NCBI GenBank assembly: GCA_020638875.1
Contig: JACKHS010000001.1
Coordinates: 372,001 to 436,000 of the forward strand
Reading direction: 5' to 3'
Source of the DNA: Planctomycetota bacterium
GTDB taxonomy: Bacteria; Planctomycetota; UBA1135; GCA-002686595
Length of the DNA stretch: 64,000 nucleotides
A model generated the notes under the pieces. The model had not been told where the DNA came from. It worked only from the letters and a program-made list of their open reading frames with translations, and made no database searches. Positions 46,875-55,144 of the stretch are shown in pieces; within the stretch, counting starts at the first letter, position 1; each line of letters opens with the position of its first letter. Both the position numbers and the translations under genes were made by a program.

Positions 46875-47753
46875 ATGTTCAGCTTCGGGAAGAAGAACGA
46901 TTCGGGCGAGGCCGAAGAGCCGACGCCCCAGGGACGACCTGCGCCCGAGGCGGCGCCGGGCGACGTGCGTCCGCTGGAAGCCGAGGAGCGCCTCAAGGCC
47001 GAGGCCAAGCGCCTCAACCTGGTCGGCAACGCGCAGCTCGGCGCGGCCATCGCGGAAGCGGTGCGGCGCGGGCTCGAGGAGCACTTCGTCTTCGAGGAGG
47101 CGCAGCTCCGCGCGGTGGTCACGACCATCGGACGCACGCTGCTGACGCGCCTGCGCGAGCAGTCGCGCGCCGTGCGCGGCCTGCCCAAGCAGGCCTTCCT
47201 GCGCGAGGTCGAGGAGGACAAGCGCAAGATCGAGGCGCAGCGCGAGCGCGCGCGCAAGGAGCTCGACGCGCTGCTCTCGCAGCTCGAGTCGCGTCACTCG
47301 GAGCTCGGCCGCATGGAGGAGAACCTCGTCCGCGAGGCGCAAGAACACGCCAAGGTCGAGGACCGCGCGATCGCCGAGCACATCTCGATGCTGTTCGCGG
47401 GCTGCCAGACGCCCGAGGACTACGAGAAGATCCGCGAGCAGATCACGAAGCTCACCCTCGGCTCGCTGGCCGACGAGCGCGAGCGCTCCATCGAAGCGCA
47501 GCTCGCCGAGTACAAGCGCGACGTCGAGAACTACCAGCGGCGCATCTCCAAGCTGACGAACTCGCTCGAGCTCACCGAGGAGGAGCTCAAGCGCGTCGCC
47601 GCCGCGAAGAACATCGAGATCGGTGTCCAGTCGATCTACCGCACGGTCCAAGGCCTCGCGGGCGACGACACCAACTTCGAGACCAAGAAGGAGCTGATGT
47701 CCAGCATCTTCCAGGCCAACCTCGAGCTCCAGAAGGGGCGGGTGGCCAACTGA
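46875..47753 (+). CDS. Coiled-coil protein upstream of MamK-like actin
   Basis: A 292-residue soluble protein starting MFSFGKKNDSGEAEE, with a flexible acidic N-terminus to about 50. Long helical and coiled-coil stretches run over about 100-185 (FLREVEEDKRKIEAQRERAR and ELDALLSQLESRHSELGRME) and 205-265 (AQLAEYKRDVENYQRRISKL, LELTEEELKRVAAAKN). No family recognised. It lies 86 bp upstream of the actin gene on the same strand with no gene between, so the two may work together; this is inference. An in-frame alternative start at 46836 would add 13 residues. Confidence 0.75.
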   Translation: MFSFGKKNDSGEAEEPTPQGRPAPEAAPGDVRPLEAEERLKAEAKRLNLVGNAQLGAAIAEAVRRGLEEHFVFEEAQLRAVVTTIGRTLLTRLREQSRAVRGLPKQAFLREVEEDKRKIEAQRERARKELDALLSQLESRHSELGRMEENLVREAQEHAKVEDRAIAEHISMLFAGCQTPEDYEKIREQITKLTLGSLADERERSIEAQLAEYKRDVENYQRRISKLTNSLELTEEELKRVAAAKNIEIGVQSIYRTVQGLAGDDTNFETKKELMSSIFQANLELQKGRVAN

Positions 47754-47839
47754 CTGGAAGGGAGTGAAGAAGGCAACGGCGCACCTCCGCGGAGGGCGCC
47801 ACAACCACGGGCCCCCCGGCCGGGAACCCACAGGCAACC

Positions 47840-48946
47840 ATGAGCGAAGAGAACCTGACCGAAGAGACCACCACCACCGAGACCGTCGCCACCACGACGG
47901 GCTCGTCGACGCCGAGCAAGGACGGCGGCGTGCTGTACCTGGGCATCGACCTGGGTACGTCGCGCACGTCCGTGACGGCGAGCAACGGCGTGCGCGAGAC
48001 CGTCGCGTCCTACGTGGGCTACCCCAAGGACGTCGTGTCGCGCAAGCTGCTGAAGAAGGACGTGCTGTTCGGCGACGAAGCGCTCGAGAAGCGCCTGTCG
48101 CTGAACTTCTACCGCCCGCTCGCCGAAGGCGTGCTGAAGTGCTCGATGGACGGCGAGGAGGAGGTCGGCAACCTGCAGGCCGCCCAGGACCTGATCGGCG
48201 AGATCATCCGCCGCGCGCAGCCGCGCAAGGACGAGCTGATCTACGCCGTGATCGGCGTGCCGGCCGAGGCGTCCTTCAAGAACCGCGACGCCATCATCCA
48301 GGCCGCCCGCAAGACGGTGGACTCGGTGATGCTGTGCTCCGAGCCCTTCTCGGTGGCCTACGGCCTCGACATGCTCGACGACGTGCTGGTGATCGACATC
48401 GGTGCGGGCACGACCGACCTGTGCCGGATGCACGGCACCATGCCGGAGGAGTCCGACCAGATCACGCTCACCTACGCCGGTGACACGATCGACCAGGAGC
48501 TCTCGCGCCTGCTCAAGCAGAACTACCCCGAGGCGCAGTTCACCATCCACATGGTGAAGTCGATCAAGGAGCGCTTCGGCGCGGTCGGCGAGCTGCTCGA
48601 CGCGTGCGTCGTCGACCTGCCGGTCAACGGCAAGCCGACGCCGTTCGACATCACCAACGAGATGCGCGCGGCGTGCCAGACCATCATCGGTCCGATCGTC
48701 GAAGGCCTCGGCAAGCTCGTGGGCACCTTCGACCCCGAGTTCCAGCACAAGCTGAAGAACCGCGTGCTGCTCGCCGGCGGCGGCAGCCAGATCAAGGGCC
48801 TCGACAAGGCCATCGAAGCCGAGATGAACCGCATCCTCGGCGGCGGCAAGGTCATGCGCGTGGAGGAGCCGATGTACGGCGGCGCCAACGGCGCCCTGAA
48901 GATCGCCCACGACATGCCGGCCGAGTACTGGGAGCAGCTGAAGTAG
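47840..48946 (+). CDS. MamK-like bacterial actin homologue
   Basis: A 368-residue actin/Hsp70-fold ATPase. After a 30-residue Thr-rich N-terminus come phosphate-1 YLGIDLGTSRTSV (33-45), VGYPKDVVSRKLL (59-71), ALIGVPAEAS-like VIGVPAEAS (138-144), phosphate-2 VIDIGAGTTDLC (184-195), the adenosine motif LLAGGGSQIKGL, and a C-terminal PAEYWEQL. Comparing from memory, these match magnetosome MamK (YPKDV...KLL, IGVPARAS, DIGAGTTD, PPQYWKQL) closely. MamK filaments organise magnetosomes, but no other magnetosome gene is seen here, so a related cytoskeletal role is more likely. Confidence 0.85.
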   Translation: MSEENLTEETTTTETVATTTGSSTPSKDGGVLYLGIDLGTSRTSVTASNGVRETVASYVGYPKDVVSRKLLKKDVLFGDEALEKRLSLNFYRPLAEGVLKCSMDGEEEVGNLQAAQDLIGEIIRRAQPRKDELIYAVIGVPAEASFKNRDAIIQAARKTVDSVMLCSEPFSVAYGLDMLDDVLVIDIGAGTTDLCRMHGTMPEESDQITLTYAGDTIDQELSRLLKQNYPEAQFTIHMVKSIKERFGAVGELLDACVVDLPVNGKPTPFDITNEMRAACQTIIGPIVEGLGKLVGTFDPEFQHKLKNRVLLAGGGSQIKGLDKAIEAEMNRILGGGKVMRVEEPMYGGANGALKIAHDMPAEYWEQLK

Positions 48947-48967
48947 CTCCCGCCTCGTCGCTCATGG

Positions 48968-49001
48968 GAGCGGGGGTCGCGCCGGCGCGCGGCCCCCGCT
49001 C
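48968..49001 (+). terminator. Hairpin after the MamK-like gene
   Basis: GAGCGGGGG (48968-48976) pairs with CCCCCGCTC (48993-49001), a 9-bp GC stem whose interior (TCGCGCCGGCGCGCGG) can pair further. It begins 21 bases after the stop. Only a weak T-rich stretch (GTCTCGTTCC) follows, so termination is plausible but not certain. Confidence 0.45.
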
Positions 49002-49055
49002 GTCTCGTTCCAAGCGCCGGTGGCCCGCGCTCGCCGCGCCTGGCAGAGTGGTCGC

Positions 49056-49937
49056 GTGAGCGGCCCGGCCCCGTCCTCGCGCGCCTCCGCGCTCGTGCTC
49101 CTCGTGGGCGTGGCGGCCGTGTCGACCGGCGCGCTCTTCGCGCGCCTGGCCGAGGCCCCCGCGCTGGCCCTCTCGTTCTGGCGCTGCGCCGTCGCGGGGG
49201 GCCTCCTGAGCGCGTGGGCGGCGCCGCGGCTGGCGCCCGAGCTCGGCGCCCTGCGGCGCGGCGAGGTCGGCCTGCTGCTGCTCGCCGGCGCGCTGCTCGC
49301 GCTGCACTTCGCGAGCTGGATCACCTCGCTGGAGCACACGAGCGTGGCCTCGAGCGTGCTGCTCGTGAACACCGGGCCGATCTGGGTGGGCCTGGCGACC
49401 CCGTGGCTGACCCGCGACCGCCTGGGCCGCGGCGCGCGCCTGGGCATCGGTTGCAGCGTCCTCGGCAGCGCGGTGGTGGCCTGGGGCGATCAGGCGCTCT
49501 CGCCCGAGGCCCTGTGGGGCGACGCGCTGGCCCTGGTGGGCGCCCTGGCGGCCAGCGGCTACCTGCTGGTCGGCCGCAGGCTGCGCGCGCGGCTCTCCCT
49601 GCCGGTCTACACCGGGGCCGTGTACGGCAGCGCCGCGCTCGCGCTGCTCGTCGCCGCGCCGGCCGCGGGCGCCGCGCTGGTCGGCTTCCCGGCGGCCACC
49701 TGGGGCTGGATCCTCGCGCTGGCCCTGGTGCCCCAGCTGGTCGGCCACACGGCCGCGAACTGGGCGCTGGGGCACGTGAGCGCCGCCCTCGTCGCCGTGA
49801 GCCTCCTGGGCGAGCCGGTCCTGGCCGGCCTGGGCGCGGCCGTCGTCCTGCACGAGCTGCCGCCGCCGGCCTTCCTGGCCGGCTCTCCGCTGATCCTGGC
49901 GGGCATCCTGCTCACGGCGCGCGGCGAGCGCACCTAG
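49056..49937 (+). CDS. DMT-superfamily (EamA) transporter
   Basis: A 293-residue membrane protein with ten predicted helices in two EamA repeats (about 10-140 and 150-290). Typical stretches are ALSFWRCAVAGGLLSAW, LHFASWITSLEHTSVASSVLL and, in the second half, WALGHVSAALVAVSLLGEPV. Drug/metabolite transporters export small molecules; the substrate cannot be told. GTG 49056 is preferred; an upstream in-frame GTG at 49020 would add 12 basic residues. Confidence 0.85.
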   Translation: MSGPAPSSRASALVLLVGVAAVSTGALFARLAEAPALALSFWRCAVAGGLLSAWAAPRLAPELGALRRGEVGLLLLAGALLALHFASWITSLEHTSVASSVLLVNTGPIWVGLATPWLTRDRLGRGARLGIGCSVLGSAVVAWGDQALSPEALWGDALALVGALAASGYLLVGRRLRARLSLPVYTGAVYGSAALALLVAAPAAGAALVGFPAATWGWILALALVPQLVGHTAANWALGHVSAALVAVSLLGEPVLAGLGAAVVLHELPPPAFLAGSPLILAGILLTARGERT

Positions 49938-50111
49938 CCCGCGTTGGGGATCCAGAGCAGAAAGCCTGGTGTTTCGAGGGACCCGAGCCTCCACCTCCGG
50001 CGTCTCAAGGCCTACCTTCCCGCACTTCGGCGCCACCCGATTCCACCGCTCCGCACCTCACCCCCGGCGCCCCCTCCCCCGAGCCGACGCGGCCGCGCCA
50101 ATTGGGTCTTC

Positions 50112-50159
50112 TTAGCAATTCCTCCTACTTCCTGATATCTCAGGGCCTGAAGGAGGAAA
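50112..50159 (+). promoter_or_regulatory. Hairpin that would sequester the Shine-Dalgarno of a 40-residue ORF
   Basis: In an unusually AT-rich pocket, TTCCTCCTACTTC pairs with GAAGGAGGAA (six plus four base pairs, with CTA bulged), and the inner CTGA...TCAG can pair too. The 3' arm includes GGAGG, the ribosome-binding site for the GTG at 50164. The fold would mask that site, so it could act as an RNA-level switch. This is a structure reading by eye only. Confidence 0.35.
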
Positions 50160-50163
50160 AAAC

Positions 50164-50286
50164 GTGGCGAAACGATCAGGTTGCCGGACCTCGCGCCCCG
50201 AAAGGGCCCGCGGGAAAGACGGGACCGAACGGAGCGCCAGACGGAAGAGCCCCCAGCGCGACCCCACCAGGCGAGCCGTTCACTGA
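50164..50286 (+). CDS. Possible 40-residue basic leader peptide
   Basis: A GTG with AAGGAGGAAAAAAC directly upstream (a strong ribosome-binding site) opens a 40-residue frame beginning VAKRSGCRTSRPERARGKDG, very rich in Arg and Lys, ending at TGA 50284-50286. It finishes 14 bp before the GTG of the secreted propeller gene. It could be a leader peptide for that gene or a chance frame; no homologue is recognised. Confidence 0.3.
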   Translation: MAKRSGCRTSRPERARGKDGTERSARRKSPQRDPTRRAVH

Positions 50287-50300
50287 CGTGAGGTAACTGC

Positions 50301-51908
50301 GTGACTGCGAAGCACACTCCCAAGTGGCGCCAGCTTGGCGGCTGGTCGCTCCTGGCGATCTCCATGCTCGCCCCGACGGCGGCGGCGAGCGACCCGCCGC
50401 TCGAGCGCGAGTGGCTGGACGTGTATCCCGGCGAGACGTACTGGGACTACGGCGTCTCCCTCGGCGACTACGGCTCGAAGGTCCTGGCCGACACCGGCTG
50501 GACTGGCAGCAAGACGCGCTTCTACTCGAGCACGCAGGCGAGCAGCGTCCAGCCCGTCTGGGAGCGCTCGGTCAACCTGTGGAGCCTGGTGCGCGCGCAG
50601 GCCTCGGCCGACGAGGCCGACGTCCACGCCGTGCTGCGCCAGGAGCAACCGGTCGGCAGCACCGCGCGCACCGCGCACCTCGAGGTGTTCGACTCGCACA
50701 GCCCGACGCCGATCCTGAGCTGGTACTTCCCCGACCTCGTCGGCGGCAACGGCGTCAACTTCTGCGACGTCTCCTCGAACGGCCGCTGGGTGGCCGCGGC
50801 GGTCCGCGCCGGCGGCGACGCGCACGTGGTGGTCTTCGACCTCGCGTGGAGCCACACCCAGCCGGTGCTGGACACCTACCCCGGGCTCTTCGGCGAGATC
50901 AAGTTCCTGGGCGTCTCGGACAACGGCCGCCGCGTCAACATCACGAGCAAGCTCCAAGGGCGCGTGCTCAACGTGCAGGGCGGGCCCGACTACCACAGCG
51001 AGTACTACTTCGACACGCTCGAGGTCGGTCACAGCTTCTCGGACGACGGCAGCGCCTTCGCGCGCCCCACGGGCGCCGGCGTGAAGGTCAACCGCGTCGA
51101 CGCCAGCGGCGCCTACAGCCTGGCGGGCGAGTTCAACCCGTACGCCTGGGACGCGCCGCAGCAGTCCTACGTGACCGCGCTCGACGAGACCGGTCAGACG
51201 CTCGCCGCGGCGTTCTTCACCGCGCCCGACTTCCAGGTCATCGAGGTCTTCGCCTGGGACGTGCTCTCGGGCGCGCAGCTCCTGCACGACACGCTGGTCG
51301 GCACGGGCACCTTCGACAACATGCCCTCGGCGCTCGAGCTGTCCGACGACGGTCGGCGCCTGGCGCTGGGCGCCTGGGGCGACCAGAACGGCCACGTGCC
51401 GGAGCTCACGATCTACGAGCGCTCGGCCTCGGGCGGCAGCTTCCAGCGCCTGGCCCAGTTCGACCTGCCGGGCTCGCTCGGCTCGCTGGACCTCTCCGGG
51501 GACGGCCGCCGACTGGCGTGCGCCGGACGCGACACGCACTTCAACGCGATCTCCGGCAACAAGTACGTCGCCTGCTACGACCTGGGCGCCGACCTGCGCG
51601 TGCACGGCACGCCCTACGCGGGCACTTCGGTGACGGTCGACTTCTGGCCGCAGACGGGCACGACGGCCGTGCTCGCCTACTCCTTCGCGGCGGCGCAGAC
51701 GCCCTTGCCGATCGGCAACCTCGGCACGCTGTACCTCGATCGCAGCAGCGTCTCGCTGCAGGCGATGAGCCCCATCGACGCCACCGGCCGCGCGACGACG
51801 AGCCTGCTGCTCCCGTCCAGCATGGCGGGACAGACGATCTACCTGCAGGGCTACTCGGGCGTACCGCGCCGGCTCTCGCAGAACTGGATCCCGCTGCGCA
51901 TCCAGTAG
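50301..51908 (+). CDS. Secreted beta-propeller-like protein
   Basis: A 535-residue exported protein with a signal peptide (LGGWSLLAISMLAPTAAAS). The GTG start has GAGGT 6 bases upstream. The body has WD40-like or TolB-like blades with repeated SDDGR or SSNGR turns: CDVSSNGRWVAAAVRAGGDA, VSDNGRRVNITSK, SFSDDGSAFARPTG, LELSDDGRRLALGAWGDQN, LDLSGDGRRLACAGRDTH. The last ~90 residues form a separate beta domain ending RRLSQNWIPLRIQ. Function unknown; likely surface or periplasmic. Confidence 0.8.
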   Translation: MTAKHTPKWRQLGGWSLLAISMLAPTAAASDPPLEREWLDVYPGETYWDYGVSLGDYGSKVLADTGWTGSKTRFYSSTQASSVQPVWERSVNLWSLVRAQASADEADVHAVLRQEQPVGSTARTAHLEVFDSHSPTPILSWYFPDLVGGNGVNFCDVSSNGRWVAAAVRAGGDAHVVVFDLAWSHTQPVLDTYPGLFGEIKFLGVSDNGRRVNITSKLQGRVLNVQGGPDYHSEYYFDTLEVGHSFSDDGSAFARPTGAGVKVNRVDASGAYSLAGEFNPYAWDAPQQSYVTALDETGQTLAAAFFTAPDFQVIEVFAWDVLSGAQLLHDTLVGTGTFDNMPSALELSDDGRRLALGAWGDQNGHVPELTIYERSASGGSFQRLAQFDLPGSLGSLDLSGDGRRLACAGRDTHFNAISGNKYVACYDLGADLRVHGTPYAGTSVTVDFWPQTGTTAVLAYSFAAAQTPLPIGNLGTLYLDRSSVSLQAMSPIDATGRATTSLLLPSSMAGQTIYLQGYSGVPRRLSQNWIPLRIQ

Positions 51909-51992
51909 GCCGCAGCGTCGCGCACGACGCGACACTCCGCGCACCGCGCCCCGGCCCCGCGTCGGGGCGCGCTCGTTTCGGCGAGCGCCGCG

Positions 51993-52061
51993 CAGCTCAC
52001 GACGTGACGGGCGCGAACCCGCCCGCCCCGGCGAGCGCCGTTCCCTCGTAGCCCACGCGCG
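51993..52061. repeat. Direct repeat, copy 1 flanking the 14-bp array
   Basis: Begins CAGCTCACGACG, continues GGGCGCGAAC, and ends GCCGTTCCCTCGT. A diverged second copy with the same order of blocks lies at 52413-52475, on the other side of the tandem array. Confidence 0.55.
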
Positions 52062-52110
52062 GCCCTCCACGAGCCGCCTCGCGTCGCACGGCGCCTGTCG
52101 CAGGAGCACG

Positions 52111-52368
52111 CGTCGGGCATCGCGCGTCGGGCGTCGCGCATCAGGCATCGCTCGTCAGGCATCGCTCGTCAGGCATCGCTCGTCAGGCATCGCGCGTCAG
52201 GCATCGCGCGTCGGGCATCGCGCGTCAGGCATCGCGCGTCGGGCATCGCGCGTCAGGCATCGCGCGTCAGGCATCGCGCGTCAGGCATCGCGCGTCAGGC
52301 GTCGCGCGTCAGGCATCGCGCGTCGGGCATCGCGCGTCGGGCATCGCGCGTCGGGCATCGCGCGCCGG
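52111..52368. repeat. 14-bp tandem repeat array, about 18 copies
   Basis: The unit reads GCATCGCGCGTCAG with A/G variation at the second-last base and GCATCGCTCG in a few copies. Unit starts (GCAT or GCGT) fall exactly every 14 bases from 52117 to 52355. There are no spacers, so this is a microsatellite-like or protein-binding array, not a CRISPR. The 14-bp period changes frame each unit, arguing against coding. Confidence 0.9.
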
Positions 52369-52412
52369 ACAGCGGCGCGTCGGCTCTCGCGCGGCCTGCA
52401 GGGAGCGTTGGA

Positions 52413-52475
52413 CAGCTCACGACGCTGTGGGCGCGAACGCGCGCCGCGGAGCGCGCCGTTCCCTCGTGGTACGCG
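52413..52475. repeat. Direct repeat, copy 2 flanking the 14-bp array
   Basis: Begins CAGCTCACGACG, then GGGCGCGAAC, GAGCGC and GCCGTTCCCTCGT, in the same order and orientation as copy 1 at 51993-52061 but with several substitutions and small indels between blocks. Confidence 0.55.
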
Positions 52476-52960
52476 CGTCGTCCTGCGCGAAGCGTCGCAG
52501 GGCACACGTCGCCAGGCGCGCACCGCTCGTCGGACATGCCACGGCAGGAGTCGCGCGTCGCAGGTCACAGGTCGCACGTCACGCTGGTGCGGCTGGTGTC
52601 GTGCGGCACACGTCCACGCAGGGACGGGGAACGAGGCGTCCCCGCGCGTCGGTGCGCCTCGGCGCGCGACGGTGAGCGGCGTGCGCGCCGCTCGCACGAT
52701 GACGGCGAACGCCGGTGAGGCGAGTCGCGCAGGCCTCGGGCCGCTCGTCGCGCAAGGACGTGCCGGCGCTCGCCGACGCCGCCGGCGACCCTCGACGTCG
52801 TGTGAGACCGCGTCCACGCCGGGCACGCGCCAGGCCGCGGACTGCCTTCCGCTCGCGTGCGACTCGTCGTGCCCGCGCAGGCCGAGCGTTCGCGCGGACA
52901 CCGACGCGATGGCCACGCGGCTTCGCGACTCGCTCGGTGAGGCCCACGGCCTCCGCGCGC

Positions 52961-53032
52961 GAGGCGCGCGAGGCGCGCGAGGCACGCGAGGCACGCGACG
53001 AGCACGACGAGCACGACGGGCACAACCGGCAC
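52961..53032. repeat. 9-bp tandem repeat, 8 units
   Basis: Units are GAGGCGCGC (two), GAGGCACGC (two), GACGAGCAC (two), GACGGGCAC and AACCGGCAC, a gradually diverging nonamer series. The multiple-of-three period would keep a reading frame, but no credible gene contains it. Confidence 0.7.
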
Positions 53033-53312
53033 AACGGCCAGCGAAGCTCGGCCGGAGCGCGACGGCGCGCGGGGCCGAGGGCCTCTCGCGCTCAGCGCGG
53101 TGTCGCGCTCGGCACGTCCTCCTGCGGCGGTCGCGCGGCCCGTCGAGTCCGGCGCGCGCCGAGGAGCTCGCGACGGCTCGCCACCGGTGCGGGCGCGAGG
53201 ACGGGGCCGACGCTCGCGGCACGCTTCGCCCCGGGTCTCGCGTGCGGCCCGCGGCGCGCCCCGCGTCCCGGAGCGCGCTGGACGCGCGACGCTCGTGCGC
53301 GGGCACGAAAGA

Positions 53313-53340
53313 GGCCGAGCCGGGAGGTCCCGGCTCGGCC
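53313..53340 (-). terminator. Strong intrinsic terminator-like hairpin of the Cys-containing secreted protein gene
   Basis: GGCCGAGCCGGG and CCCGGCTCGGCC form a 12-bp perfect stem with a 4-base loop (AGGT). It lies about 50 bases beyond the stop at 53390. On the minus strand it is followed by CTCTTTCG, a short T-rich stretch. Confidence 0.7.
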
Positions 53341-53389
53341 GATACTCACCTCGGAACAGGGTCCCCGAGGTCTTCGTGGAGAGAGCGGC

Positions 53390-55144
53390 CTACTGGTTGT
53401 CGCCGTTCACCGGGGTCGGGTCGCCGTCGCCGAGGATGCTCAGCGGCAGCAGCGCGCCGTTGGTGCGGGTACCACACTCGAAGGGCAGGTCGGCCACGCC
53501 GAACGTGCCGATGCGCTCGACGAGCGCGGCGTAGATCGCCGGGTTCTCGATGGTCTCCTGAGCCGAGGTGGCCAGGCAGCCCTCGAGGCAGATCCAGCCG
53601 GACTCACGCGACGGGGCGCCGATGATCTCGGCCGGGTCGTGGTCCGTCGTCTGCAGGAAGGAGTTGCGGAAGCCGAACGAGATGTCGTCCAGGTACGGCT
53701 TGTCCCAGCAGTGGAAGGTGTACTCGGCGCTGAACTGCTCCTCGTTGTCGTTCCAGAAGAGGAAGCAGACGTTGGTGTCGAAGCGGGCACCGCCGGTCAG
53801 ACCGATCAGGATGAGCTGGCTGTGGAAGCCGTTCGAGTTGCCGTCCTGACCGAGGAAGCGCGGGATCGTGATCGAGTTAGGCGCCGGCTCGTACTCGCGG
53901 GCGTCCAGGTCACGAATGCCGTCGTTGTCGAGGTCCGTGGGCGAACCCGCGGCGGCTTCGGTGCCGTCGGTGGTGCCGAGGCCGCGGAACACGACCGGGT
54001 TCAGGCCGTAGTCGAAGGCCTCGAGGCCGCTGACGATCAGCAGGTTGCCGATCAGGTGGTTCCAGACCACCGGCTCGCCGTTCTCGTCCTTCGCGAAGAC
54101 GTAGACGTAGCCTTGCTCGTGGTTCGGGTTGTGGAAGTTCGTCAGCAGGGTCAGCGTGTCGCAGGGCGTCAGCGTCTCCGTCTTGTTGAACTCGCTGCAG
54201 TCGTCGCCGTCGATGTAGATGAACTCGACGTCGATGTCGCTACCACCCGCGCCGGTGCAGTCGGTGTTGGTGATCGTGATGATCGAGACGTCGCCCTCGC
54301 GGTTGTCGAACTCGGGGAACAGCAGGAGGCTGCCCGGACGACGGTAGTGCGGCGACGGAAGCTCGCAGTCGCAGCCCGAGGGCGGCGGCGTCGTCGACTC
54401 GACGCAGTAGTGGTAGCGGACGCGGACGACCGCGTTGCCCTCGTTCTCGTGGTTCTCGGCCGAGTTGCCGCAGATCGGGTCGGCGAAGGTGAAGCCGGCC
54501 GTCGAGAACAGTTGGAAGTCCGCGGTCGTGTTGCCCGCGGAGGCGATCCAGTTGGCCAGGCCGGCGGTCTGCGTGTAGCAGGCGGTCGCGCTCTGGGGAC
54601 CACCGCCGTCGGCGGTCAGGGTCCACTCGTAGTCCCACGGCGGCGGGGCACCACCCGACTGCGGCGGCAGGTTGAACGCGTCGCTCTTCGAGATCGGCGA
54701 GCTCAGGCCCACCTGCGGCGTGCCGAGGCCGGCGTTCGCGCCGATGAAGGCGTTCAGGTTGTACTGCCAGTCGATCGGGCACTCGGCACCGAAGTTCGAG
54801 TCGACCTGGACCAGGATCTCGGTGATGTTGAGCTGGAGCTGGAGCTCCACGCCCACCAGCGTGATCTTGTCCTCGGTCGTGCTCTCGAGCGCGGCGTAGG
54901 TGGCCTTGTCGAACTTCGGCACCGAGAGGGTGACGAAGGGCGCGCCGTTGCCGAACGGGACCTTGTCCTGGCCGGTCGTGTCGAACGACACGTCGGTGGT
55001 CTTCTTGACAGTGATACCGCCCTGTTGCGGCGGCGGGCACTGCGTGGTGATCGGGCACAGCTGCTGCGCAGCTGCCTGGGAGCTCACCCCAGCGACGATC
55101 GCGGCGAGGGCCGCATAGCGAGCAATGAACCGCATGTTGTTCAT
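53390..55144 (-). CDS. Secreted protein of unknown function with many cysteines
   Basis: A 584-residue exported protein with a signal peptide (IARYAALAAIVAGVSSQAAA). It has about sixteen cysteines, several paired in sequence (CPITTQCPPP, GCDCELP, CLEGCLATS), suggesting disulfides. Sections include FDNREGDVSIITITNTDCTG, a calcium-loop-like DLDNDGIRDLD near 440-450, and SLLLFPEFDNR. Codon use is less extreme in GC than its neighbours. A GGAGGAG stands 12 bases before the ATG at 55142-55144; a second in-frame ATG is at 55135. No family recognised. Confidence 0.8.
   Translation of the reverse strand: MNNMRFIARYAALAAIVAGVSSQAAAQQLCPITTQCPPPQQGGITVKKTTDVSFDTTGQDKVPFGNGAPFVTLSVPKFDKATYAALESTTEDKITLVGVELQLQLNITEILVQVDSNFGAECPIDWQYNLNAFIGANAGLGTPQVGLSSPISKSDAFNLPPQSGGAPPPWDYEWTLTADGGGPQSATACYTQTAGLANWIASAGNTTADFQLFSTAGFTFADPICGNSAENHENEGNAVVRVRYHYCVESTTPPPSGCDCELPSPHYRRPGSLLLFPEFDNREGDVSIITITNTDCTGAGGSDIDVEFIYIDGDDCSEFNKTETLTPCDTLTLLTNFHNPNHEQGYVYVFAKDENGEPVVWNHLIGNLLIVSGLEAFDYGLNPVVFRGLGTTDGTEAAAGSPTDLDNDGIRDLDAREYEPAPNSITIPRFLGQDGNSNGFHSQLILIGLTGGARFDTNVCFLFWNDNEEQFSAEYTFHCWDKPYLDDISFGFRNSFLQTTDHDPAEIIGAPSRESGWICLEGCLATSAQETIENPAIYAALVERIGTFGVADLPFECGTRTNGALLPLSILGDGDPTPVNGDNQ

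Larger units (their letters stand above)
51909..53312. other. Repeat-rich intergenic region with no supported gene
   Basis: About 1.4 kb between the propeller gene and the terminator of the convergent secreted-protein gene. Open frames crossing it on both strands are dominated by Arg, Ala and Pro and show no family. It holds an 18-copy 14-bp tandem array (52111-52368), a degenerate direct repeat on each side of that array (51993-52061 and 52413-52475), and an 8-copy 9-bp repeat (52961-53032). No RNA gene was recognised. Confidence 0.6.

Noticed and set aside
47840..48946. A magnetosome gene island
   Set aside because: Only a MamK-like actin is present; no mamA, B, E, M, O, P or Q homologue was seen around it.
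50100..50160. An intrinsic terminator for the DMT transporter gene
   Set aside because: The hairpin is followed by an A-run, not a T-run, on the plus strand, and it contains the ribosome-binding site of the next small frame.
52111..52368. Possible CRISPR array
   Set aside because: The 14-bp units are directly adjacent with no unique spacers, and no cas gene is near.
52281..53306. A 341-codon minus-strand open frame over the repeat region
   Set aside because: Composition is dominated by Arg, Ala and Pro, repeats shift its frame, and no motif or ribosome-binding site supports it.
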